From assembly GCA_013287605.1 (NCBI GenBank), contig JABDDM010000006.1:1-62249 (forward strand): 62,249 nt of DNA, written 5' to 3'. How positions within the stretch are numbered: position 1 is the first letter of the stretch; the number at the start of each line of letters is the position of its first letter. The notes beneath the pieces were generated by a model. The model was not told where the DNA came from. It worked only from the letters and a program-made list of their open reading frames with translations, and made no database searches. The stretch is from Ignavibacteria bacterium (lineage in GTDB: Bacteria; Bacteroidota; Ignavibacteria; Palsa-1295). The position numbers and the translations under genes are program-made. Of this stretch, positions 37,026 through 45,389 are shown piece after piece.

Positions 37026-38381
37026 TTAGGGCCAAATGCGATTTAGCGTTCGAGGAAATGGGATCGCTTCTCGAATATGATCGAGTTCGCAGACCCAGAG
37101 TACGAGCCGTTCAAGTCCCAATCCAAAGCCTGCATGCGGCACTGATCCATACTTGCGCAGATCGAGGTACCATTCGAATGCCTCCATTGGCAGATTGTGC
37201 TCTTTGATCCTCTGCACGAGCGTGTCATAGTCATCTTCTCGCTGCGATCCCCCAATGATCTCGCCGAAACCCGGAAAGAGTACATCCATGGCGAGCGCCT
37301 TGTCCGGTTCGTTCGGATCGCGCTTCATGTAAAACGCCTTGACTTCCGCGGGGTAGTGATGCACGATGACCGGCTCCTCATAGATAGAAGTCAGCGCCAC
37401 TTCATCATACGCACCAAAATCGTCTCCGTACGTAAAACGCTTAAATGTTGGAGGCAGGTCTTCCGTACCCTGCGCGAGCTTCTCGTCCCAATACTTATCA
37501 AGGATCTTTGCGGCTTCATCATAATGGAGCCTTTTAAAAGGCTTGAGCACATTCCGTAGACGTGTCTCCAATTTCCCAGTGCCTTCGTCGAGGATCGCCA
37601 ATTCCGGTTTTCGCTGTTCAAGAACGCGAGTGACGACAAAGTGAACGAATTCCTCTGCAAGTTGCATATCGCCTTCGAGATCCATGAAGGCAACCTCAGG
37701 CTCGACCATCCAGAATTCGGTAAGATGGCGCTTCGTCTTGGACCGCTCCGCACGGAATGTCGGGCCAAATACATAGACTTTGCCAAGTGCCATCGCCCCC
37801 GCCTCCGCATAAAGTTGGCCGGACTGCGAGAGGTACGCCATCCCTTCATCAAAATACTTTGTCTCGAAAAGTGTGCTCGTGCCTTCTGCGGCATTTGGCG
37901 TAAGGATTGGAGCATCAAAAAGAATGAAGCCGCGATCGTCAAAGAAATCCCTGATCGCCTTGACGAGCGTATGCCGAATTCGCATCGTTGCCCATGGCCG
38001 AGTAGAACGATGCCAAAGATGGCGGTTCGCCATCAGGTATTCAATGCCATGTTCCTTCGGGGTGATGGGATAGTCAGCCGTCAGTGCGATGGCCTCGACC
38101 TTCGAAGCGAAGAGCTCGATGCCGCCAGGTGCGTCCTTCTGCGTCTTCTGGACTTTGCCGGTAACGGCAACGGCCGATTCCTGCGTCAGGCGATCACCAA
38201 CCGCGAAGCTCTCTTCATCTACGGCATTCTTCATCACGACGCACTGACAGAGGCCGGTACCGTCCCGGAGGATCAGGAACTGGATCTTTCCACTGGAGCG
38301 CTTATTATAGAGCCATCCACGAAGGGTTACTTCCTCATCAATATGCTTCGAAAGGTCCTCGACGTAGATCTCCTGTTTCAT
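37026..38381 (-). CDS. asnS: Asparaginyl-tRNA synthetase
   Basis: 451 residues from ATG 38381. Upstream in-frame codons would add a Pro/Arg-rich stretch atypical of the enzyme. The N-terminal OB fold binds the anticodon (V-T-L-R-G-W-L-Y-N-K-R-S-S-G-K-I-Q-F, about 19-36). The class IIb core has F-R-A-E in motif 2 and G-F-G-L-G-L-E-R-L-V in motif 3, and ends I-P-F-P-R-T-L-N-R-I-W-P. That ending and A-P-I-L-T-P-N-A-A-E-G favour AsnRS over AspRS. Its product charges tRNA-Asn directly. A TATATTTG box lies 44 bases upstream. Confidence 0.93.
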   Translation of the reverse strand: MKQEIYVEDLSKHIDEEVTLRGWLYNKRSSGKIQFLILRDGTGLCQCVVMKNAVDEESFAVGDRLTQESAVAVTGKVQKTQKDAPGGIELFASKVEAIALTADYPITPKEHGIEYLMANRHLWHRSTRPWATMRIRHTLVKAIRDFFDDRGFILFDAPILTPNAAEGTSTLFETKYFDEGMAYLSQSGQLYAEAGAMALGKVYVFGPTFRAERSKTKRHLTEFWMVEPEVAFMDLEGDMQLAEEFVHFVVTRVLEQRKPELAILDEGTGKLETRLRNVLKPFKRLHYDEAAKILDKYWDEKLAQGTEDLPPTFKRFTYGDDFGAYDEVALTSIYEEPVIVHHYPAEVKAFYMKRDPNEPDKALAMDVLFPGFGEIIGGSQREDDYDTLVQRIKEHNLPMEAFEWYLDLRKYGSVPHAGFGLGLERLVLWVCELDHIREAIPFPRTLNRIWP

Positions 38382-38424
38382 GAATCGCTCGTTGGTCTCG
38401 AATTCGGTGGATTTTACAGAGTTG

Positions 38425-38432
38425 CAAATATA
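38425..38432 (-). promoter_or_regulatory. Candidate -7 promoter element of asnS
   Basis: TATATTTG on the minus strand, an exact TAnnTTTG match 44 bases before the asnS ATG. No TTTG or TTG lies at the expected distance upstream, so the call rests on one box. Confidence 0.35.
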
Positions 38433-38539
38433 CGGGCAGGGGTTGATGCGAGACTGAGTCGGGATTCGCGCCGGCAAATTGCTTTCCGAGGGCACTTTAG
38501 GCTTGCCGGGGGCGGTTTAGAGCCGCGGAATTAGAGTGG

Positions 38540-38611
38540 GAGCCCGTAGCTCAGTGGTAGAGCATCTGACTTTTAATCAGAGGGTCGTCGGTTCGATACC
38601 GCCCGGGCTCA
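38540..38611 (+). tRNA. tRNA-Lys (anticodon UUU)
   Basis: 72 bases fold as a cloverleaf. The acceptor stem is GAGCCCG (38540-38546) with CGGGCTC (38604-38610) and discriminator A. The D arm is TAGCTCAGTGGTAGAGCA. The anticodon stem TCTGA/TCAGA holds loop CTTTTAA, so the anticodon is TTT. The variable loop has five bases and the T loop is TTCGATA. One T-C mismatch is seen in the T stem (38588 with 38602). No CCA is encoded, and a T5 run follows. Confidence 0.95.
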
Positions 38612-38743
38612 CTTTTTGCATTGCTTCGCGCAGTGATTCGTCCCTCGAGGCAAACACTCCCGTGAAGGTACCGTTGTGGAGCTCCTCGGGACGTTTCGAG
38701 GGGATCTCTCATTGATTTATTTACCCATTCATTAGATACATTT

Positions 38744-39418
38744 ATGGCAATTTCACGCACGTCCATGGCAGCGATGCTGGCGGTCGGACTTTTGGTTGCA
38801 GGCTCGATGAGCAGCTGCAAAAAGACAGACGAAACTGTAAGCCTGGATTACAGTACCAAAAAAACTTCTGCTGACAAACTCCTCAGCGAGATTGCGACAT
38901 CTTCAGCCACAATGAAAGCTGACCACCAAAAATGGATGTCGGACCTTGATGCTCAGGCTGCAAAGCCGAAGGCGGATACTGCCAGAGCCAACGCACTCAA
39001 GCAGGAGATCCGTAAAATGGATGAGGACCTCGCCAAAGTTGCTGCCCTTGAGGATAGCGCGAGAATGTATGAGAATGCTCCCACTGATAACGCTGATAAG
39101 CTCAAAACTGCCAACGATCGTCTGGGTGTCAACTTCGATGATCTTTCAAGCAAGTGGAAAACACTCGTCGACGAGAATGGCAGACTCCAGGGCGACATCC
39201 AAACATTCCTCGCCGCCGATGCTGGCAAGGCAATGAAAGCCGATTCGGGGAAGGTCACCACCGTGAAAACTACTGGCGAAAAGCACGTTTCAACTGATGG
39301 CAAAAAGACCACCACTACGACAACAACCACAACGACCACTACGCCTCCAAATACTCACGAGACCCAGCAGCACACACCTGGTCTCCCGCGTCACTCTGCA
39401 GGTACGACGACGAAGTAA
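38744..39418 (+). CDS. Coiled-coil lipoprotein with poly-Thr linker
   Basis: 224 residues. The lipobox S-M-S-S-C puts the lipidated Cys at residue 25. Residues 35-165 are rich in Lys, Asp, Ala and Leu in heptads and should form a helical or coiled-coil rod. The C-terminal 55 residues hold a run of twelve Thr (after T-D-G-K-K), then a low-complexity tail rich in Thr, His, Pro and Ser. Such tails are often extended or peptidoglycan-spanning. No family recognised. A tRNA lies 132 bases upstream and a clear terminator follows. Confidence 0.8.
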   Translation: MAISRTSMAAMLAVGLLVAGSMSSCKKTDETVSLDYSTKKTSADKLLSEIATSSATMKADHQKWMSDLDAQAAKPKADTARANALKQEIRKMDEDLAKVAALEDSARMYENAPTDNADKLKTANDRLGVNFDDLSSKWKTLVDENGRLQGDIQTFLAADAGKAMKADSGKVTTVKTTGEKHVSTDGKKTTTTTTTTTTTTPPNTHETQQHTPGLPRHSAGTTTK

Positions 39419-39438
39419 TCTGCAGTCTTGATTTTCCG

Positions 39439-39468
39439 AAGCGGGGCCTCTGGCTCCGCTTTTTTTTT
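39439..39468 (+). terminator. Rho-independent terminator after the coiled-coil lipoprotein gene
   Basis: Stem AGCGGGGCC (39440-39448) / GGCTCCGCT (39452-39460) with loop TCT and one G-T pair, followed by nine T (39460-39468). Confidence 0.88.
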
Positions 39469-39539
39469 GCTGAATTTGGAAACAAGTTGAACAGATAGGT
39501 GTAGTCTACTCGTAAGTCAATGCAATCATCTGCCACTAA

Positions 39540-41924
39540 ATGTTCTCCCGATCCGAAGCCAATCCGCTGAACTTGATGCGTCACCCCTTCCTCGTCGTGA
39601 TTATTCTCCTCTTCGCCTATTGTGGACTGGCATCGAAGGGATATGGTCAGCGCGGAGGATGCGTGATTTCCGGTCTTGTCACGGATAGTACCAGTGGCGA
39701 GGTTGTGATCGGAGCAAACATCGCTCTGGCTGAAGACTCAAATAGTAGAAGGGCCTTGCGAGGGGCGGTAACGAATAAATTTGGCTTCTACGCGATAAGT
39801 CAAGTCGAGCCAGGCAATTACTTTTTAACGGTGAAAGCACTGGGTCACCGACCGCTCGTTCGGCACATTATGATCGCACCAACTCAATCCTCGCTGCGGC
39901 TCGATCTTGAGCTCGAGACAGAATTTGTAACATCGGATGTAATCATTGTAGAGAGTGACTCCGACCGAGGCAGTGAACACGCTATAAGCACGACTAACAT
40001 TCGGCCGGATTTTATTCAAAAACTTCCGGCGCTCGGCGGAGAAGTAGATGTACTGAGAGCACTGCAATTACTTCCAGGTGTACAGAGCGTTTCTGAGATC
40101 TCGAGCGGCCTCTATGTTCGCGGTGGTTCGCCCGACCAGAATCTCTACCTATTGGACGGCGCTATCATCTACAATCCATCTCACCTCGGCGGATTTCTTT
40201 CGACCTTCAACGCTGATGCTCTCAACGACATACGATTAATAAAAGGCGCGTTCCCGGCAGAATATGGTGGCAGGCTTTCGAGTGTACTCGATCTTACTAC
40301 ACGAGAAGGATCTCGAGAACATCTGCATGGTTCTGCTGGGCTGAGTTTGATCGATGGAAGGTTGAATATCGAAGGGCCTATCGGAAACGATGTTTCCTAC
40401 ATGCTTTCGGGAAGAAGAATGTATCTCGACCTTCTGCTGCTTGCGGTGCCCGATCGATCGATTATTCCGACTTACTATTTCTACGACTTGAACGGCAAAG
40501 TAACCTTTCGTTTGTCGGGATCAGATAAACTGTCGGTCAGCGGCTACCTCGGACGCGATATTTTTGGGGCGCCGCCTTCCGTTCAAGACTCCGGAAACTT
40601 CGCGGTGAGCTGGGGCAATTCGACTGGCAATCTTCGCTGGACGCATATTGCAACTCCAAATCTGTTTACCAATTTTTCAGCGATCTTCACTGATTATCAT
40701 TTTTCGACGCTCGTCCAGTCCTTAACAGACACATCGAGCGACTTCAAGTCGACATCAGGTATCCGGGACTACATGATCCGTGCTGAAGCTGAATATCTGA
40801 TGAACGACGAACACCATTTCAAGGCCGGCATCGAAGCGACCGAGCACCGATTTCGCGCAGACGCGACAGCCCAACTCTCCCAGTTCTCATCGATCGATAG
40901 GACACCGACGATCATCAACGCATTTGATGGATCGATCTATGGACAGGATGAATGGAAATGGGGCAATAGATTCAAAGGCAATGCTGGCCTCCGGCTGTAT
41001 TATTTCCAGGGTGGAAATTATTTCCGAGCAGAGCCACGGCTGTCGATGAAGTATGCGCTAGACGACAATTTTTCTCTCACCGGCGCTTTCAGTATCGCTG
41101 ATCAATTCTTGCACTTGATCGTCCGCAATGATATTTCCCTTCCGACTGACGTGTGGTTTCCTTCAACTCAGACCATCAAATCGGAAGCTGCACAGCAAGG
41201 CGTGCTTGGTATTGAAACATCGATATTGGGTCAAGATTATTTTTTGAGCGTCGAAGGCTATTACAAGTCGATGCAGAACCTCTACGAGTATAAAGACACA
41301 GCCAACTTCAGCCTGGATGTACCGTTGGAGAATTCATTCACAGCAGGCAGCGGCGTTGCGTACGGCGTCGAGCTGTTCCTGAACAAACGCGTTGGTCCAC
41401 TCACAGGTTGGATCGGCTACACGCTTGCCTGGACGCGCCGCACGTTTCCTGAACTCAACAATGGCAATCCGTTCTATCCGAGATATGACCGAAGACATGA
41501 CATCAGCATCGTCCTCACCTACAAAGTAAATGATCGCTGGGAATTCGGTGCCACATGGATGTACGGCACAGGGCAGGCCGTTACGGTGCCGACGAATCAG
41601 TATGTGTTCGATCCGATCAACCCAGTTGATCGCTTTTCTTATTACAACAACTACTCATATGGTTATGGCGATCGGAACAACTATCGATTACCGGCATTCC
41701 ATAAGTTGGATATCAGTGCAACTCATTCATTCACATGGTTCGGTCTGCCGTGGAAGCTGATGCTGGATGTCTACAATGTCTACGCTCGGCAAAATGTTTT
41801 TTTACAGAATATCGAACGAACATATACATACGATAATCTTGGTAATCGTACCAGCAGCATTCAAGTGCATCGCGTGACGCTCTTTCCAATCATCCCAACC
41901 TTCGGACTCTCATGCGCTTTCTAA
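39540..41924 (+). CDS. TonB-dependent outer-membrane receptor with CarboxypepD-like N-terminal domain
   Basis: 794 residues. The signal peptide lies at about 13-36 (MRHPFLVVIILLFAYCG), so translation could also start at ATG 39576. A carboxypeptidase-regulatory-like domain (about 42-130, with the N-K-F-G-F-Y-A-I and P-G-N-Y-F-L motifs) is followed by the plug (about 150-255: L-Y-V-R-G-G-S-P-D-Q-N-L-Y-L-L-D-G). The rest is a barrel of about 22 strands ending in a short aromatic strand (S-C-A-F). The layout fits SusC-like or small TonB receptors that import ligands using TonB-ExbBD energy. The DUF4249 gene overlaps its end by 13 bases, a recurrent pairing in Bacteroidota. Confidence 0.93.
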   Translation: MFSRSEANPLNLMRHPFLVVIILLFAYCGLASKGYGQRGGCVISGLVTDSTSGEVVIGANIALAEDSNSRRALRGAVTNKFGFYAISQVEPGNYFLTVKALGHRPLVRHIMIAPTQSSLRLDLELETEFVTSDVIIVESDSDRGSEHAISTTNIRPDFIQKLPALGGEVDVLRALQLLPGVQSVSEISSGLYVRGGSPDQNLYLLDGAIIYNPSHLGGFLSTFNADALNDIRLIKGAFPAEYGGRLSSVLDLTTREGSREHLHGSAGLSLIDGRLNIEGPIGNDVSYMLSGRRMYLDLLLLAVPDRSIIPTYYFYDLNGKVTFRLSGSDKLSVSGYLGRDIFGAPPSVQDSGNFAVSWGNSTGNLRWTHIATPNLFTNFSAIFTDYHFSTLVQSLTDTSSDFKSTSGIRDYMIRAEAEYLMNDEHHFKAGIEATEHRFRADATAQLSQFSSIDRTPTIINAFDGSIYGQDEWKWGNRFKGNAGLRLYYFQGGNYFRAEPRLSMKYALDDNFSLTGAFSIADQFLHLIVRNDISLPTDVWFPSTQTIKSEAAQQGVLGIETSILGQDYFLSVEGYYKSMQNLYEYKDTANFSLDVPLENSFTAGSGVAYGVELFLNKRVGPLTGWIGYTLAWTRRTFPELNNGNPFYPRYDRRHDISIVLTYKVNDRWEFGATWMYGTGQAVTVPTNQYVFDPINPVDRFSYYNNYSYGYGDRNNYRLPAFHKLDISATHSFTWFGLPWKLMLDVYNVYARQNVFLQNIERTYTYDNLGNRTSSIQVHRVTLFPIIPTFGLSCAF

Positions 41925-42763
41925 CATTCCTCTCCTTCATTGCCGCAACGTTGCTGATTGCCGGGTGCGAATCGCTTAGCAATCCAACGGACCTGCCCTA
42001 TGAGGAATTGCTCGTTGTCCGCGGAGTCCTGACCGCAGGACATATCATCGATTCGATTCAGATCGAAAGGACACTCCCGCTAACCGCGCACATTTCCGGT
42101 AGTGGATATAACCATGATACCGCGTCGTTCCTGCCAACTGCAAATGCGACCCTGAGCTTCAATGGAACACCGATGGGATTGCGGTACAAGGGAAACGGTT
42201 ATTTCACGAGCGATTCGATTGTTGCTCAACCAGGCGTGACATACTCTCTCGACGTTTCGGCAGATGGCAAACATGCATTTGCGCAGACGATCATACCGCA
42301 CTATGTAACCTTCGATTCGATCGGTATCAAGATCGATTCCGGCAACGGAAGGCCTCCGTTAGTTACTCTCAGTATTGATTTTAGTCACGATCCATACGCA
42401 CCTTATACTTACTACGCATTTACTTCCGATTCGCTGGGAGTCTACCAATTCTATTCTCTGTGGACTTGCAGGCTTGATACTTCCATCGAACGCGCAACCA
42501 TCGCCAATATCAGCGCTGAGTTCTTCAATACGACTGATTCAACGATCATCCATCGCCAGCTCTCGAAGACCACACTTGGTGTGATTACATTCGATCGCGC
42601 TTATTACGATTACTTCCGAAGCAGTAATTTTGGATTTTATGCTAACGGCACTGATCTCCCCTTCTCAAGTTCAACGCACAACACGAACGTAATTTGGAAC
42701 GTGCATGGTGATGGCTTTGGAATGTTCGTCGGGAGGGCGATCACGATTGTGCATCTACATTGA
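41912..42763 (+). CDS. DUF4249-type lipoprotein paired with the TonB receptor
   Basis: 283 residues starting inside the last codons of the TonB receptor gene. The lipobox L-L-I-A-G-C gives the lipid-modified Cys at 19. The following E-E-L-L-V-V-R-G-V-L-T-A-G (about 31-43) and the A-N-A-T-L-S-F-N-G-T segment with Y-K-G-N-G-Y-F-T-S (about 70-95) match DUF4249, a family of surface lipoproteins that accompany TonB receptors and probably help capture ligand. The overlap implies coupled expression. The ligand is unknown. Confidence 0.85.
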   Translation: MRFLTFLSFIAATLLIAGCESLSNPTDLPYEELLVVRGVLTAGHIIDSIQIERTLPLTAHISGSGYNHDTASFLPTANATLSFNGTPMGLRYKGNGYFTSDSIVAQPGVTYSLDVSADGKHAFAQTIIPHYVTFDSIGIKIDSGNGRPPLVTLSIDFSHDPYAPYTYYAFTSDSLGVYQFYSLWTCRLDTSIERATIANISAEFFNTTDSTIIHRQLSKTTLGVITFDRAYYDYFRSSNFGFYANGTDLPFSSSTHNTNVIWNVHGDGFGMFVGRAITIVHLH

Positions 42764-42827
42764 CACCGCTGGCGGCGAGCGTGAGCGCTTGACGCACGAT
42801 CCACCCATCACTTATGTTAAGTGAGCA

Positions 42828-43229
42828 GTGGTTTCAGGGAAGTTCTCAACGACTGATCTCTTCTCCACAAACAATCCTTTGAAATTTGCGCATTCGATTA
42901 AGGATACAGCGATCCTTGTCGGTCGGACATCGAACGCAGAAGTATTGCTACCGTCACCTCATACGTATTCGCTTAGCGCTCCAATCCCGAATCCATTTAA
43001 CTCCTCGACATCGCTTCCGATCGAACTCAAGAACGCAAGCAGGATCACGGTCACGATCGTGAACATACTTGGAGTCGAAACAACATTGATCCGCGATCGA
43101 CTAATGAAGGCAGGCGCTGCCTCGCTGCCACTTGATCTTCATGGCTATCCTGCCGGAATCTATCAGGCGAGAGTGCTCGTCAATGGGGTCTTCGCTGGCT
43201 CACAGAAGCTGGTGAGGATTTCGGAGTAA
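42828..43229 (+). pseudogene. Orphan T9SS C-terminal domain fragment
   Basis: 133 residues from a GTG, with a stop (TGA, 42822-42824) two codons upstream in the same frame. The last 80 residues are a standard T9SS sorting domain (P-I-P-N-P-F-N-S-S-T-S, V-T-I-V-N-I-L-G, G-I-Y-Q-A-R-V, ending L-V-R-I-S-E). There is no signal peptide and the N-terminal 45 residues have no fold, so the product could not be exported on its own. It is best read as the 3' remnant of a larger T9SS cargo gene. An undetected frameshift joining it to the upstream lipoprotein is less likely, because the lipoprotein has a natural end. Confidence 0.55.
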
Positions 43230-43301
43230 ACGAAATCCTACTTCGAATGATGAAGTAGACCGGACGAGGACGGCCACCTTCACGTCTCCCCTTCTCGCGA
43301 T

Positions 43302-43706
43302 TCATCGCTTAAGCCATTCCTCAAGCGGCTTCCAGTAATATTCGATCCAGCCTTGCTTGATCGATTCGAATTGCGCTGCTGGGATCCCGGTCTGCGTGAA
43401 TGTGAGTTTGGTCTTGCTACGCCCGGCAGGCGAGAGCGAAAACGTTGCTTTGGAATAATGCTCTGCCGGCCAATCGGAGCCGCGCCAGTTCTGGACGATC
43501 TTTCGATTGGGCACCAACTCTAGGTTTATCCCTTGAATATATCCGTCTGACGCAGTGAAACTTCCTCCAACCTTCGTGCTCACTTTCGATTTCGAACCTG
43601 TGAACTGCGAGTGCTTGCGTGAATCCATAATCGCTTCGTAGAGATCGCTCGCCCTTGCATTGAAGGTCCGCGTTTGACGCAGGTTTTTCGTTTTTAGCTC
43701 CGCCAT
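43302..43706 (-). CDS. SRPBCC/AHSA1-like domain protein
   Basis: 134 residues, the usual single-domain length. Landmarks of the Aha1/START-like fold: R-T-F-N-A-R-A-S-D-L-Y-E-A-I at the N terminus, V-G-G-S-F-T-A-S-D-G-Y-I-Q-G (about 46-59), V-Q-N-W-R, T-F-T-Q-T-G-I-P, and a closing helix G-W-I-E-Y-Y-W-K-P-L-E-E-W-L. These proteins form a hydrophobic pocket, but the ligand is generally unknown. It starts 6 bases after the end of the phosphoesterase gene and is co-transcribed with it. Confidence 0.9.
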   Translation of the reverse strand: MAELKTKNLRQTRTFNARASDLYEAIMDSRKHSQFTGSKSKVSTKVGGSFTASDGYIQGINLELVPNRKIVQNWRGSDWPAEHYSKATFSLSPAGRSKTKLTFTQTGIPAAQFESIKQGWIEYYWKPLEEWLKR

Positions 43707-43712
43707 TGCTGA

Positions 43713-45035
43713 TCAGAACGAGAATGCATTCGAAAACGGATTGGCATTCGCATCCCGAGCCGTGAGCGGAGTCAAGCTCCACCGCTTCTCGATGAATGCG
43801 AGGATCGAGAGTGTTTCGTATTGTGTGTGATCGATAAAGCCAGTCTTTGCGAACGGAGAAATGATGATTCCTGGTACGCGTGTACCTGGTCCCCACTTAT
43901 CGATTGTTGGCGGCGCGACATGATCCCAGAAGCCGCCATGCTCGTCATAAGTAATGATGATTACACAGTCATTCCAGTTCGGACCGTTTCGAACTGCATT
44001 GATGAGATCGAGTGTGTACTTCTCTCCTTTTGCAAGATCGGTATATCCAGGATGTTCGTTGTCATCGCCGAGTGGCTTTACGAAAGACACTGCAGGCAAT
44101 GTACCTGCGGCAGCAGCAGCTCGAAAATCAATTTCGTCCTTCAAGTGATCCTTCTTTGCTTGCGTACCATCGGCAAAGTTTGCATAATAGGCAAACGGCT
44201 GATGGTGGAATTGGAATAGCTTATCGGGAGTACCGCTTAGAGCATTATTCCAGCCCCCCGAGTACCATGCCCAGGTAATATTTGCAGCCGAAAGACGATC
44301 GCCGATCGTGGGATTGGTCTGATTAGGAACGAGTTGTGCGGCAGGTACCGATGATGGGTGGGGTGTATTGACCGTGAAGGAAGTATTAATCGCAAATCCA
44401 TCCGGCGAGACAAATCCATCCTGGATGACCTTTCCATTTGCATCTAGCTTTGCGACCACCGAGGTCGGGGCATTCGGAAATGTTGGCGGAGCGGCGGCGA
44501 TGAAGAACTGGTGATTGAGGAAGGAGCCTCCGAACGCACTATGGAAGAATCTGTCACATAGCACATAGTGCTTCGCTTCAACGGCAAGCGGAAGTTCGGC
44601 GGTGTGATAAAAGCCGACACTTAATCCCTTCGCATCGCTGATCAGCGCATATTTATCCATCTTCCCGCCATCGATCTGTCCCTGCTCCTGGTAGTAGCGA
44701 TGCACAAGATCACTTGTGAGGCTATCCCATGGACGATACTGATCGATATTAAACGGTTTGTTTGGAAGATTATTGGGATACGGCGAGCCAGTTACAAACG
44801 GCAGTACCGCCATCGGATTCCCTGCGGAATCGACTTGCGTTTGAGTAGCTGACGCATTCGCGAGGCCGTCTGCACCTGCAAATTCTCCGTACAGATTATC
44901 AAAGCTGTGGTTCTCAAGGTAGATCACGACGACGTGATTCACTTTGTTAATGCCTGTCGCTGGAGGCGTGCCCGGCGTGTTCGAATCTTTACAACCGGTC
45001 AGAAAAAAGAAAAGTGAGAGCGCGATACTAAACAT
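43713..45035 (-). CDS. Lipoprotein phosphoesterase (phospholipase C/acid phosphatase family)
   Basis: 440 residues from ATG 45035, which starts a lipoprotein signal (S-L-F-F-F-L-T-G-C, Cys 15). The phosphoesterase family motif V-V-I-Y-L-E-N-H-S-F-D-N is at about 36-47, with an Asp/Glu metal-binding pattern downstream (I-I-T-Y-D-E-H-G-G-F-W-D-H-V, about 353-366) and the closing P-G-I-I-I-S-P-F-A motif. Members hydrolyse phosphate esters such as phospholipids or act as acid phosphatases. Surface or periplasmic location suggests phosphate scavenging (inference). An SRPBCC gene follows. Confidence 0.9.
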   Translation of the reverse strand: MFSIALSLFFFLTGCKDSNTPGTPPATGINKVNHVVVIYLENHSFDNLYGEFAGADGLANASATQTQVDSAGNPMAVLPFVTGSPYPNNLPNKPFNIDQYRPWDSLTSDLVHRYYQEQGQIDGGKMDKYALISDAKGLSVGFYHTAELPLAVEAKHYVLCDRFFHSAFGGSFLNHQFFIAAAPPTFPNAPTSVVAKLDANGKVIQDGFVSPDGFAINTSFTVNTPHPSSVPAAQLVPNQTNPTIGDRLSAANITWAWYSGGWNNALSGTPDKLFQFHHQPFAYYANFADGTQAKKDHLKDEIDFRAAAAAGTLPAVSFVKPLGDDNEHPGYTDLAKGEKYTLDLINAVRNGPNWNDCVIIITYDEHGGFWDHVAPPTIDKWGPGTRVPGIIISPFAKTGFIDHTQYETLSILAFIEKRWSLTPLTARDANANPFSNAFSF

Positions 45036-45389
45036 GACAGAATTGCGTGATCTGAGAAGCGATTGGTTGTGCGAATATACCGGTGACATGCGAGCGGTCA
45101 GGATTGTACGTGAGATTGCCAGCCTCCGAATGAGGCGATCCTTTCCGCTCATTCGCGAGCGCAATGAGCGGAACAAGGATTTTGTTATTTGACCGCAAAA
45201 CTATTTTTCGCACATCAATAAAACGTAACCTTTGTTTTACCTTGGCATTACCAATGCAAATTCTCTTCGTAAATAGATTGGTCCCGCAGGGAAGTGCTGA
45301 GTTCTATCCAGCATGCAGCCGCGATGCGCAGCTGCATGTGTTCGCAGTAATTGGTGAGAATCAGTCCAGGCGCCGGTGGTTCAGATGAT
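45036..45389. other. 354-bp intergenic region with a strong inverted repeat
   Basis: It separates two minus-strand genes. The main feature is a perfect 11-bp stem (45143-45153 with 45163-45173) around a 9-base loop. No clear TAnnTTTG promoter and no gene were found. Confidence 0.5.
45143..45173. repeat. Perfect 11-bp inverted repeat in the phosphoesterase leader
   Basis: TTCCGCTCATT, loop CGCGAGCGC, AATGAGCGGAA. It is 108 bases before the phosphoesterase start and resembles a REP-type palindrome. On the plus strand a T-rich stretch follows, but no plus-strand gene ends here. Confidence 0.7.

Noticed and set aside
38737..38744. TACATTTA as a promoter for the coiled-coil lipoprotein gene
   Set aside because: It overlaps the ATG, so transcription would start inside the coding region.
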